The notes below the pieces were generated by a model that saw only the letters and a program-made list of their open reading frames with translations, ran no database searches and was not told the DNA's origin. DNA of 64,000 bases, taken from Rhodocollybia butyracea (taxonomy: Eukaryota > Basidiomycota > Agaricomycetes > Agaricales > Omphalotaceae). The position numbers and the translations under genes were made by a program. Location of the stretch: assembly GCA_015501585.1 (NCBI GenBank), contig JADNRY010000219.1:1-64000 (forward strand). The letters are read 5' to 3'. Of this stretch, positions 23,035 to 34,709 are shown in pieces; the stretch's first letter is position 1; each line of letters starts with the position of its first letter.

Positions 23035-26000
23035 AAATCACAGTAGGAGTCTTCTTGAAGTCACGATCAGGTGAAGTCCAAGCCGATAAATCTGTTCCCG
23101 AAAACATCCCTCTATGATCTTCCAGCTCCATGGCTTGCAAAGCGTCTATGGCTTCACCAAAGTCTTCCAGAAGGACCGGGTCTGTAATATTGTCCAATAC
23201 CAGCTTAAGGTTGCCTTGTCGGCAATAAGTTTTCATTCTAGTCACCTCAAGTTCTCCTACAACCGTATATTTAGTAACACTGTGGAAGTTACTTATCAAC
23301 TTCGTACCTCGACGTCTATTGGAATTCATTTCTTGTAAATCGCCATTATCGCGCTCCCAAACGGGAGTACTTCTAGCATGCCCCGGTCCCAAATTTTCTA
23401 GATCTTCGACCGCGTGAACTGAATAGTGCTGATTTGGTTTGATTGAAAAATCTGGAAAGAGCTTCCTCAGAGAGTGCAGATAGTCAAGAATTCGGGTTCG
23501 GTATTCAACCCTCAAAGGTGCTGACGTTTCACGAAGGAAGAGGATGCAAAGTGCATGAACCATGTGCAGATAGTTCAGTAAAATCTGGAAAAACTGGGAT
23601 TGGGGCTCTTTTTCGTAATGGTATCCCCATATGCTGATCAAGGTGATTGGTACGTGGATTGTACCAGCAACTTTCCATTCTTCGGCGCTGAGCTTTTCTC
23701 CTCCTTGCCTCGCCCAAAGTGAGGGGTGTGGGGCGGGGCTCATCCAACTAGGGAGAATTGTTTGTTTCATATCTTTGGCGATCTCTTTTAAAACATCCTT
23801 TCCCAAAATTTTTTGAGGAGTTTTCATCCACGGGGCCGTTAGCGGGGACGGGTGGTGCTCTCGATGCTGTACAGAAGCCTTAGTTCATCTATGGAGTAGA
23901 TTCGCGTCCAGGCTCACCCAAAGGATCAAACACTTAGCCATTTCCTTTTTCGAGGGAGTGAGCGGATCGGCAACGTCATGAGTGAATGGCGGAATTTTCA
24001 TATCAATACACATTCGCTTCAGATAATCCTCTCGCTTTCCTGCAAGTGAGAACCATGAAGGCTCTGTGGTTTCGAAGCTATTTTTGATTTTTGCATAATC
24101 GGCCGGGACAAAGGGTCGCCTAAGCTCTGCTTGCTGCGTACTAGTATCAGTTACTGCAATTGACTGAAAAAAGGACACAAACGTAGGCGTTTAGACATTT
24201 GACGAGATCCTTCTTCGATTCAGTCGCCCTGTAAAGAATATCCAGATTTTTGCATAACCCTTGTAAGATGGATATATTCAGGTCACCGAATCGCGGCCCC
24301 TCCTTTGCCTGCATTTGTTCTGTTAATTTTGCCAAATGTGCATCATCAATGCTAGAGGCGATTGGAGGCTAACCGCAGATTAGCATACAACAAACTTACT
24401 TGGAACAAACTTACCATATCAGAGACAAGATGAGATAATTCGCTTTCAAGACCGTCCTGGATATTGACTGAGTAGGAGAGGGCTGGGATGGTGGGTACGT
24501 CCTCAGCTTTGGACTTTTTGCGCTACATGACATCATGATCAGCAATTATCTATACATATTTATAAGAGACGACTCACCCATTCCAAAATATCTGCTATAA
24601 GTACGTTTTTTTATACCAGCGGTGGGGAGCTCTAGTTCAACGCAAATGTATAAGAGAGTGTCCTTCAAATGTTTCTTCAAGTTCGTAGTTAGGTCAGGCT
24701 TGTTCTGCCGAATCTCTTCCCATAGAAGACACGCAACCAAGTTCGAGGGACGTTTCCCGGAGATCACAGGTTGACCCTCTCCACCGTTGTTACTGTGGTC
24801 CACTTGCATCACATCCGATATGTGGGTATCGATAAGGCCAAGTAGCCCCATGTGCATGTCGTCAAACGTGGTCATAGTAATGGGGTTGAAATAGGGAAGC
24901 CTCAGCAGCTCAGTATATCTAATGGAACTGGTTTCAAAGAAACTTTGGTGTTCTGCCTCTGAGGAAGCGTTCAACCACCGCAGAGCCTGTGCTCTGTGCT
25001 CCTCTAGGTCTCGTCTGGGCCATGCCTCGGGATCAAAGTTTTGACCAATCTGGCTCTTCATTAGCTTACAGCGTCGACAGAAGTATGTGGCAGAATGAGA
25101 ACCGAAGCCTGAGACTTGATGTGCTGCCTCCGTGTCGCAGACAACAAGGATCAAGGCCAGAAGTACGTTTCGGCCCAGAGGGTGGTCCGCAGTACAAGTA
25201 TAAAAAACACCTTCCCAAAAATCAAGAAGTTGGTCAACCAGAATTTTTAACGGATGGTTTATCTCGTGAGTATGTGGATTTCCAGACATCAAGGTGACCA
25301 TGAACATATATTCTCGCCGGTATCGCAGGTGTTCAGGAAGAACCAGTAGAACCATGTACATTGCTGTGGAGGGAGAATGATTGTGCCCTACCATCATGTG
25401 AAATGGGCTGAAGGAATCAACCCCGAGACTCATCAGAAGACGCAAGTCGGGTGTCCCAGAAGGCCCAGGCTGTTCCTTCATAAAAGGATTTCCATCCCGG
25501 CCCTGAAAATCACGAAACATTGGTGAATCCCAGAAGTCGCTTTCTCTGTCGCTGGGAGCAGCACGACGTTGATGTTCAGTAAGCAAGTGCTCTATACCCG
25601 GGATAGCTAAGATTCTTCCCAGCCACTCCTTTAGATCTTGAAATATCTGCTTTCTAACAGGGATAACATATGTACGATCCCCAATTCGGCGCGTTGTCCA
25701 CAGAGGAGTACCACACTTAGCAGAATCGGGATGTGATTTGGCAGTGCAAGATGAAAATGGAGTTTCGGCTTTATACGCCTCTTCATTGCGACTAAGTGTG
25801 TCATCCGTGAAGGGGTATAATGCGAAACATGTGGGGCAGGATATGAAGGTGCGAGAACTTGGTTCAAGATCGTACCGAGAAAGGATGGTATGGATGTCTT
25901 TTGGTATTCTGGACGAGACATCTGACCCAATAACCATGCGAATTCTTTGCCTTTGTTCCAGAGCGCATGCTATTCCGCGCTGCCAGGCGAGTATAAATCT

Positions 26001-27336
26001 CATTCTTCGAACAGGAACCTGGAATTTAATATAGCAAATGAGAGCTCCTAGCAAAGCTGACGCGAGAATAGGATCTTGATGAATCCAAGTCCTGAAGAAT
26101 CGTGCTACGTGTTGTCAGTCAGGCCCAAGCATCGACAGAATACGAATCGTCTTACTGTTGTCAATGATGTAACGGGATACCTCTCCTGGAGATGATTGTA
26201 ACGGCCATTCCCTTTGTTTCAAAAGATGCAGTCTCTCTAACCCAGCGTACAAAGCATCTTCCATCAATCTCCGAGTTTTGGGATTCTTATCAGGGGACGC
26301 CATCTGAGCTTGCCTCAAAAGGTAGCACAGTCGCCCTTTGGTTTCGATGAATCGACGGTTGCGGGGATTTGGTGTTTTTAGAGAAAACTGGCCCGAGTTC
26401 GCATGGAGCAGGGCTTCCGGATCTGGAAACACAAAGGAAATACTTTTGGAAGGGCGAAGTATGAACTCTAATTGAGTTCGGGACTCATAAAGGGCTGCTA
26501 TACGTGCATTTATTTCCGACTCTATGTCCTCTAGTTGAGCTTCTTCCAAAGCTACGGCAACAGGAGCAAGAGCAGGAGGAGCGGCGGTACTGCTTGGAAT
26601 TTGCAATGTATCGGGTTGCAGCTGTGAAAAACTTGGACTTTGAAATTGATCGCGAAGGCGCTGAGCTTTGGCGTGGATAGCGAATATAGCCGACGTGACA
26701 TTGACTCCGGATGAGCATTGAGCGACACATTGGTCACATTGACAGGTCTTATCTTTGGGAGACACTCAACGGCCCATTTACTGGAGAGACAGTATTGCGT
26801 CAGGGGACTTGGGAAGAATCGAGACTGGATGTGCTGCTATATATATGCCGATCGCATTGATATTGTCACTACAAAAATCCTGTTTCTATTAGTGATTCCC
26901 AGCTAACAGTACCCTTCCATGTGCTCAGCTGGACTAGTACTTTTAAGTATAGGTTAGTGGAAGGTCCCAATTTTCAATTGGGTGACCACCACGTGGGACT
27001 TTCTTAAAGTTGGGCGAAGAAAATATGGCTCAATGTTCGGTGAACTATTTATACTTTACACGCAACTAGGTAAGTATACTTAGAAGGAAAGAAAGACGGG
27101 GTTGCAGGGATCTATCTAGCCTTGAGCTTGAGTATCGGATCTGCACGAGACAGCGTCGCAAATCAGCTTGGCATATGCAATCTATTTGTACATGAATTAC
27201 GAATGTGCTCAAGCAGCGTCAGCTACAGAAAATGCTTACCTTGTGGAACAGGAGTTTCAGAGAATTTTCAGTATCTGATAGTTGAACCAGTACATTATAG
27301 AACACTTTCGAAAAATGCTCAACCTAGGAGATGAGT

Positions 27337-27929
27337 TCAATCAGCAAGACGATGCAAGGATGTCATTCCACCATCCATTACCGGTGGTCCAATGGAATCC
27401 GGAGTTGTCGAGATGCTGTAGCTTTGCACTAGGGCCTTGCATAGATTGAACATGCTTTTTCCAGTAGCGTTCTGAATTTCCAACAAGAGTGCGTCTAGTT
27501 GTGCTCCTATAAGCGAGCATTCCTCACTGGCTGCTCGGACAGAGAAGAGTAAAATGGCGGACGGTGCTCCAGATTGCTCATAATCTGTAATCTGCAAACC
27601 ATCGACTCAGTTTTTGGTCGACAATCACAGAGTGGAGCAGTTACCTCCTTCAATGTTGTAGTTACGATCCGCTTCAGGCTGTGAACACGACGTCGCATTC
27701 CTAGAAATGGGGGATCAGATGCCTACAACTTGGATCAGAACAAGCACCGGAAGGGAATAGTAACAATTACCCCAAAATCAGCAATGGAAAGGAGAATATC
27801 ATGGTGTGCTTTCTTTTGGTTCCCAATATTGGATACCAAAGTTTCTTGGAATGCTTGGAACTGTTGTTTTAGCTCCCAGTAGGAAGATATTGCAGCAGGG
27901 ATAAGGAAAGCATCTTCATGAACATCCAT
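27337..27929 (-). CDS. Small helical cargo protein of the CACTA-like element, copy A
   Basis: Three exons (27771-27929, 27645-27722, 27337-27591) join in frame across introns of 48 and 53 nt; copy B has the same exon lengths. The product is 163 aa: MDVHEDAF at the start, a helical first half (YWELKQQFQAFQETL), a basic middle (GMRRRVHSLKRIV), and a second helical half ending SLHRLAD. A TATAAAA box lies about 50 bases upstream of ATG 27929 in both copies, which favours this start over the frame's upstream end. Copy A is open throughout; copy B has a nonsense codon. Function unknown. Conservation in both copies and a private promoter suggest a real element gene. Confidence 0.7.
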
Positions 27930-28070
27930 GTCAGGAAAGAAACAGCTGAGAGCCACAGGATGCGCATACAGCAATTTTATAGTGAAGGTCCTATAGGCCG
28001 TTTAGTCCCATTGACGTGTTGCGCTTTGATAGCGACAAGGGATGTTTAAAAGACAAAGGTCAGGTTGGCG

Positions 28071-29495
28071 TCAGATTAAAGGCTGCACAACCAGTAAAAG
28101 GCCCTCACTCGGTGACCAGGATGTTGGCGCTATGGAGATGTGACTGAAAGAATCCTCGTTGTCGAGATAGAAAGCCGGAAATATGTTGGCATTTCGAATC
28201 TTTCCGCTTAAGGAAGTATACTTGTCGATGCTGTATTTGGATTCGAATTCCGTGAGCAGCTTGTCTAATCTTAGGATCTCTGCGTGTTGGATTTCTAGTT
28301 GCGCGCGCTCGAGTTGTGCTAGTTTGGTAGAATGTACGTGTTTTTGCCAATCTTCAAACCTCCAGAATGTTTTGGTGGCTGGATGTTTGATGCGGTTCAG
28401 CTCCAAAGCAAGGTGGGCCATTACTTTAGTTTTGATTCCGACGTCATGCGTTGTTGGGAAGGGATGTCATCCCGAGACGTAAACTCCTTGTAAATGGTAA
28501 ATTCCTCCTAGCGAAGCATTAGAATGGACCTGAAAGAGAAAGGACCTTTCTTACTTTGGTAAAAGCACCGTTAGATATGAGATCCAAGGCGATATGTCTG
28601 ATGACACTTCCACAGACTAATTTTATGGTGCAATTGCAGATTACTCCGTTGATTTTGTATGGTTGTACCGTTCCTTTCGACAAGGCTAACATGAAGTATA
28701 GTAGTAAATAGACGGTTTGGGAGAGAAATAGCCTGAAGATGCTCACCGTTTACTTGTGAAATTTCATATCTTCCAGGACTAGTCTGACATCTTACCCACA
28801 TTCCCTGGATGTACTTCCCAAACCAAGTCATTTTGAAGAATCGTAGAACCAAACGACGAGACAGCCGACAACGCTCTAGATCAGAGAGAGAGGCATCGGG
28901 GTAGACTTCTGGCGTTGGGGAGCGAGCAAACAGAGGAGCTGGAGAATGATTGGAGTGTAGAGTGTGTTCATGTAGGGTAGACCGCGGTGTTGGAGCGCTG
29001 AGAGATGATATTGGTTCTTGAAACGCCTCTGGAGTGGGTGGAGATTCAGTAGGAGTGGGATATGCATTTCCGGGGGACTCTGGGATAGGAGCAGGATCAT
29101 TATCTTGGGACAGCTCTGGAGTGGAAATCCTGTTTGCCAAGAGGACAGAACCAACACTCTGACAATGTGCCACCATTGATGACAGCGCCCTCGCATCAAT
29201 GACCTTTTGAATTTCTTCAGCCCTTTCGGCAAGTATCATCTCCCGCTGTAGTTCGGTCATTCGCCATAGTCTGAATGGAAATGTCAATAATCTGGCGAAT
29301 GAAAGGCAAGAATACCTACGTCTGCTTGTCTTCTTTGTTACTGTAAAGCCCATCCACTGGATACAAGTCGTGGTTTCTAAATGATTGTAAACTTTCATTC
29401 AATTTCCAGCCGGGCTTTTCGGTTTCATTCAGGATGCGCTTGCGTTTACAAGGTCCCTCGACGAGAGCCAAAAGTTCATCGTCAAGAGAATCCAT
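28071..29495 (-). pseudogene. Rtf1-like protein with Plus3 domain, cargo of copy A (one frameshift)
   Basis: Four exons (29320-29495, 28747-29270, 28555-28685, 28071-28507) with introns of 49, 61 and 47 nt. The N-terminus MDSLDDELLALVEG matches the acidic start of Rtf1, a subunit of the Paf1 complex that escorts RNA polymerase II. The Plus3 domain spans about residues 205-330, with CRLSRRLVLRFFKMTWFGKY, then GMWVRC, then SNGAFT(K/E) EEFTIYKEF. The C-terminal helices KIHPATKTFWRFEDWQ-like and LERAQLEIQHAE follow, as in Rtf1. A one-base loss near 28460 (CCC for CCCC in copy B) shifts the frame in the Plus3 domain, so this copy is broken. In Rtf1 the Plus3 domain binds Spt5; whether this version does is inference. 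Confidence 0.85.
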
Positions 29496-30020
29496 ATTTA
29501 TACGATACAGACTACCACTATATTATACTGATGGATGTTCGAGAGCAAGTGGGAAAAAAAGTGAACATAATCTGTCAAGCCGGGCTTATTCTGCCGGGCA
29601 CAGCATCCCATATTTGGTAGCCAGGCCTTGGTGGCTATGAGGATATCCCGCAAATCCCACGTCGTGGCACAGCTTTGCTTTTTCTTTTCTGGACCACCAA
29701 CGTCGGCAAGAATGAAGTGTCCTCCTCGTCCTTCCATCTTCTATTCCTGTTCTTAATATGTTTTCTCGTCTCCTACGACAACTTGTGCTCTCTCTGGCGA
29801 CCCATTGTTTCATCTTTTGCGGTCTCAACAACTGTAAGTTTATTCTTTAAATTGTTTTTCTTAATCGATGATATATGGCTTTTCTTGCAGTTTCTCTGAA
29901 GCTAGTCAGATTTTTCCCGACAATCTTGACTTCGCTTATGGATCCTCCGTCGTACCTTTGAGTCTGCTCAACATGCATTCCTGCTCACACCACTTTTCAG
30001 TGTTCTTGATAGGCCGGCTG

Positions 30021-31223
30021 TGTTATGACCCGGATCTAAATCCTATACACCCAATCTTTTTTCTTCTGTAACCAACTATGAACACTATCATTAATACTTC
30101 TACTTAACATTTTACATTCATTAGTTATTCAACACCATTTGGGTTAATGCTGCACACATTCTTCCAGAACACCATTAACAGTCACTGCACAGTCTGCACA
30201 GTCATGACATCGTTCTAGCTCCACAACTATGATGTCATCTTGCTACTCCACAATCATGATGTCATTCCATTGCTCCGCAGTTATGATATCACATCACTGC
30301 TCCACAGCTATGACATCACTGCTCCACAGCTATGACATCACTGCTCCACAGCTATGACATCATTGCATAGCCTCTTTACATCAATGACTCAATATCAGTC
30401 ATTGCACAGCCAGATATCTGAGTCAACTACGGTTCCGCATACATGACTCAATATTAGTCATTGCACAGCATTACATAGTCAGACTGACTCATCCGCAGTA
30501 TTTCCGCAGTTATGACTCAAATCTAGTCATTCCGCAGCATTTCCTAACTAGTACACATTGCACAGTATATAAGTAGTCTAGATTTACCAATGTACGTTAG
30601 ACGTATTATTTTTCTTAAATCCAAACCCCCACTTGTTTGCTGTTATCACTTGTGTGAATCACCAGACCAACTCATTGTATATTGTTGAGCTATCTCCAAG
30701 TTACAATACACATTTATACATCTTGTTGAGCTAACTCCAAGTTGTATCCACTAACATTCACCTGTTGAGCTATCTCCTAGTGAATACTTCTTTAATTGCC
30801 ACTTGTTGAGCTATCTCCGAGTTGCAACTTCCTATTACTTGTTGAGCTATCTCCGAGTATTAGACATCACACTCACTATTACTTGTTGAGCTATCTCCGA
30901 GTATTAGACACCATACTCACTACTACTTGTCGAGCCATCTCCGAGTATTAGTTCTGATTCATATTACTGCTTGTCGAGCCATCTCCGAGGGTAATCTTAT
31001 TATTATTTGTCGAGCTATCTCCAAATAATAACTTCTGTGAGTTTTGTATTACAAACTAGTTACTAACTTTACTTGAGCCTAGTTGTTTGAGTATATATTT
31101 TTGCCTAGCGGTTTCAACGAATGGAAAGGCTTGCTCTATAATCTCATTAATTTCTCTTATCATTTTTACTGCTGAGTTACGTACTGTGAAGGTTTGGACG
31201 AGACTATTGATCGAGTCATAACA
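30021..31223 (+). repeat. Solo LTR, family 2, in the 5' part of copy A
   Basis: Begins TGTTATGACCC, ends GTCATAACA, flanked by GGCTG (30016-30020 and 31224-31228). Copy B shows the empty site as a single GGCTG in continuous sequence near 59036-59046, so the insertion is younger than the duplication. The hairpin array lies at about 30671-31032. Confidence 0.93.
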
Positions 31224-31455
31224 GGCTGTGGAATTTGGGCTACTGGTGCGTCGACTCTCTTTCTTCATAATCTCTCGCTGATATATCTTTTCGTAGCTCA
31301 CCGCCTTACCTGTCTCTTATATTTTACGATACGCAACCTTTGTCTGGATTGTACTTCACGCCCTTTCCTTGACGCTACAAATCATGCTGAGCGTGTTTGA
31401 GCATGTTCTTGCATTCGGCCAAGGTGCGTATCGTGCTTCTAACCCTACTTTCCAA

Positions 31456-31880
31456 CGCTAACTTTCCTACAGGACCTTTCTTTGCGCTCATGGAACTTCA
31501 ACCTTCTCTAACTTCGAAATCGACTTACTATCAACTTACACACCTTCGGGTCTTCCCCATCTGGTCTCTGAGATTGGACATCGTACACCGTATAGTACAA
31601 CCGATAGCACAGACCTCCATTGAAGTACTGATGTAGCTACTTGCAAGCGTTCACGATGCTAACCTTCCTACAGGAACTGCTTCGTACTTCTGGAACTTCA
31701 ACTCCGCAACCCTGCCGCACCTTCTCCTTTTGAATCAACTTTACTATCGACTTACAAACTTCCTCTGAGATCAGATAGCTTACATCGTACAACCGATAGC
31801 ATGGACATTCATTGTAGTACTGATACAGATAGATAGCTACTTGTAAGCAACTATGTACCGATGAATCAGAATTAGAATTG
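31456..31880 (-). repeat. Degenerate ~200 bp tandem repeat, subterminal region of copy A
   Basis: Two units start GCTAAC(T/C)TTCCTACAGGA (31456 and 31657) and end with GTACAACCGATAGCA and a GTAGCTACTTG(C/T)AAGC stretch. The homologous region in copy B (58405-58800) has the same structure. Such subterminal repeats are typical transposase-binding regions of CACTA elements. Confidence 0.6.
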
Positions 31881-32178
31881 TATTGTACAGAAGGTGAACA
31901 AGTAAGGATAACCTAACATTGTGCTCAACGATGCCAATGAGATACGGAATCCTGACTTGTTGAAGCATAACGCATGAATGGGTATATAAAATTGAAGTAG
32001 ATTGATACACTTATGATACATGAAATCTCCTCTACATAACTGTTAGTCCTGATGACTTCTGTAGTTTATTAGCGATGCTAACTACAAGACGGCTAGCCAG
32101 GCAAGTATGTACGACTTTATGTGTGATCACCTGATCGCATGGGCATGAGCGCCTATTTCTTTCAACTTCCGTCGCGAT

Positions 32179-34260
32179 ATGAAGGACAACCTAGAAGTTG
32201 CTTCAAACACACAAATGTATCCTCCAAGATTTAACTTTAATAAAACAACACCAAGGAGATTGCCTCTCAAAGGAATACTTTTTGGTCTTAAATACCTGCG
32301 AGACGGCTACACCATAATCTTTAGACCATATAGCAGCTCGCAAGTGAACAGTTTTAGTATTCGTGGACCCGATAACTTTCAGGAGACCATAACTTTTGCC
32401 CAATCCATAAGGAATGTGGCGGTGAGTCTTGACTACACAGTTTTATTTGTCATCTAATCCGAAGTAGATTGGCAGAGCAAATGTAGGAGCGCCTTGCGTC
32501 CAATTTACAACGAAAGCCCTGGATTCCCAAAGCTCTCATCGCACTCTATTCCCAGGAATAGGTAGAAAATGGAGCGATGATTTTCAGCAAGGTGGTAAAA
32601 CCTTTTACCCTCGTTGGAAACACCATCTTATGTTCTTAGGAGTACTAGGATGTAAAGGTACAGTCACGATTAAGTTTGATACAAGGGACAACACCTGGTC
32701 GCACGAAACATTCGATGAATTTCGATTCCTTTGCAAGAACGCAGCCCAGAATTATAGTGAGTATGTGGGACAGGCCTCAAACAATTCAGCATGGGACAAA
32801 GCTTTCAAGGCAGCCGGTGTTAGCCAAGATGATCTTATTGCGAATGGGTATGTTCTGGTTTGTTGTTACCACGCCCTTTTGTTGATATACTGATTCCAGG
32901 AAACCAAGGGCAATGAATACAGAGTATCAGTCAGGGAAAATGTCAAGTAATAGCCCAGGTATAGACAATTATATCTGCTAAACTTATTATCTTACCATCT
33001 TATCATCTTCAGGCCAATCAAGTAAAGCATCTCTGAAGTTCAAGAAGATAAAATTGTCAGATGTTGATCCTCCAACGAAGCGTAGAAAAACATCTCCCAT
33101 ATGTATCGCTTATTCATTTCTAGTCCTCTTATAAGCTTATTTCATCTTCCAGGCCCAAGATCCTTTGTCTGGAAATACCCCACCACAATGAAAGAAACTC
33201 CAGGCTCTGAATCGACGACTCGGGTACGTCACTATTTCTTTACGCTTGGACCTAGTCTTCTTACAAGTTCATTTTATCATCCAGGCCCACAATACTCCGT
33301 CCGGAAATACTCCCACCGCAACGAAAGAAATTTCAGGCTCTGAATTAACGACTCGGGTACGTCATGCTATCTCTTTTAGTTATTTAAGTGTAACCTATAT
33401 TGTATTGTAGATTATAAACACGGAGCCTGAGCTCGACCTATCCTCCTCGGAGCTCAATAAGCATCCAGAAAACACCATTCTGCCTATCGTACCGCCCTCG
33501 GGCCCCCGACCACAACCAAATAAAACGCGCAGCAGTGGCAGCACTTCCAAGGCCGCCGTTCCCAACAAGACAATCAGACCCAAGAAAGTTTCCAAAACTG
33601 ACCAAATGTCTGACTGAATGTATGTGATTCCCCTTCTCCTTTTCTACGGGAACGTTAATATCTCTGTAACGTTCTGGACCACCGCCCAACGCGCATTCAG
33701 CTCAAACAATCTGACTTGGACAGGATTCCCAGAGGGTGGTTGAACGACACCGTTGTGGAGTTCATCTTAAAGTTGTACTAGCTCTTTGCGCTCATTTTCA
33801 CGCACGAATGACGGTTTTGATTAGGTTGTGGTATTTTGAGCTTTTACATAACAAACCAGAGCTAGCGAACCAGATCCACTTATTCAATTCCTTCTTCTAC
33901 AAGAAGCTGTTGCAATGGAGGTAAAATTTCCTGGACCATTCGTTTATCTGGTTTTCTTATGAGCCCATAGATCCGGACTCAATAAAGGTGCCACAACAGC
34001 CCAACCTCGACTGCGGTGTATACTGCTCGCATCTTGCGCGAATATTTGTCGAAAAGGCCGAGTACTTGATCAACGCTTCTGTAAGTTGGTCCGCCTGTCT
34101 TCAGTCGGAAATTCTAATCATGATCATCAGAATGCCCGCTCAACCAACGAAGTTGAGAGGGATTGGGGGGGAGTGCAATTGAAAGGCTTTTGCGAAGAGT
34201 TTGGACGAAGAGTCAGTGATATGTGCGCCTTGGGAGGCATAATTGCAGCAGTAAATTAAG
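32179..34260 (+). pseudogene. Ulp1-type cysteine protease gene lacking the middle of the catalytic domain
   Basis: A multi-exon gene. Exon 1 (32179-32421) and exon 2 (32468-32855) encode an N-terminal globular region (GILFGLKYLRDGYTIIFRPY; HHLMFLGVLGCKGTVTIKF) I do not recognise. Small exons with a basic segment (PPTKRRKTSP) follow. Then comes the C48 protease start: DLDRIPRGWLNDTVVEFILK, and after an intron LANQIHLFNSFFYKKLLQ. The next open segment jumps directly to VPQQPNLDCGVYCSHLARIF, the Gln/Cys end of the domain. The block that carries the catalytic His and Asp is absent, and the junction near 33920-33990 does not splice in frame. A last intron leads to TAA at 34258-34260. SUMO-protease activity is therefore not expected. 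Confidence 0.75.
33105..33356 (+). repeat. Tandem duplication of one exon plus intron in the Ulp1-like gene
   Basis: Exons 33153-33223 (71 nt) and 33285-33356 (72 nt) are near copies, each preceded by a related intron ending TCCAG and each followed by GTACGTCA. The first has lost one base in its CCCACC run, which shifts its frame. Confidence 0.75.
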
Positions 34261-34709
34261 CACCGTTATGAGCTTTACTGTAGTTCATTTCTGGCTGTTC
34301 GGTCCTTTCTCCGATGCACATGTAGTCGTTGTCTCTCGTAACATCTTATTATCTTTTTTTATCCTACTTAGTTCATCTTTGTCGTTGTTTCTACGCCTGT
34401 CGCTGTCTTCATTATCCCTGTTCTCAAAAATTTCTAGTAGTAGCAAAACCTGCTGGAATTTATACGCCAGCACCTATTATCAAGTCTTTCGGGCACGTGA
34501 TATGTAGTCAAAGCTAGCTATACCAAACACACGCCTCTAACTAGTGCTACGGACAATCTTTCGAAGCACCTCACCATGCTCTACATGACTAGTTATGTTC
34601 TTGATGAACCTAGTAAGATGTGAGCAGTTTGAAAACATTTCCAATAAAAAACCTATACTTACGCCTTCAAGACTTTTTGAAGAGCATCATCCCGTTTTTC
34701 CGTGCTCTC

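Larger units (their letters stand above)
21350..26777 (-). pseudogene. Tnp2-type transposase gene, copy A, disrupted
   Basis: DDE-type transposase of fungal CACTA elements. The N-terminus has a Cys cluster (CQCDQCVAQC). A 51 nt intron (26105-26155, GTAAGA to ACGTAG) removes the only stop between the first two frames. The large frame 26104-24546 holds the Tnp2 core, with LMSLGVDSFSPFHMMVGH, then a segment with CDTEAAHQVSGFGSHSATYFC. After the core two short segments look SAP-like (near 24150-24330 and 23900-24050). The C-terminal part (23827-23035, then 21821-21350) is interrupted by a solo LTR; the flanking exon halves rejoin in frame when the LTR and one AAATC are ignored. Other lesions are TGA at 26766-26768 (CGA in copy B) and TGA at 23885-23887. 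The gene is therefore dead. Confidence 0.88.
21350..31880 (-). mobile_element. CACTA-like (EnSpm type) DNA transposon, copy A, with cargo genes
   Basis: Read on the minus strand: subterminal repeats (31880-31456), Rtf1-like gene, small helical gene, Tnp2 transposase. The stretch 26.0-31.9 kb is duplicated in opposite orientation at 58.4-64.0 kb with matching gene order and intron positions, so all these genes travel as one unit. The limits are approximate: homology to copy B fades near 31880, and I found no clear CACTA/TAGTG termini. Two solo LTRs (21822-23034 and 30021-31223) were inserted later. Confidence 0.75.

Noticed and set aside
26105..26155. Nonsense TGA shared by both transposase copies
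   Set aside because: It lies inside a 51 nt sequence with GTAAG start, CTGAC branch-like signal and ACGTAG end, conserved in both copies and a multiple of three; an intron explains it better.
22015..31032. CRISPR array in the repeat-spacer pattern of the LTR
   Set aside because: The regular repeats are hairpin cores inside an LTR, the intervals are complementary to each other within units, the genome is eukaryotic and no cas gene is present.
21350..31880. Exact CACTA termini for copies A and B
   Set aside because: I searched the flanks by eye for CACTA.../...TAGTG pairs and found none that are consistent in both copies, so the limits are given as approximate.
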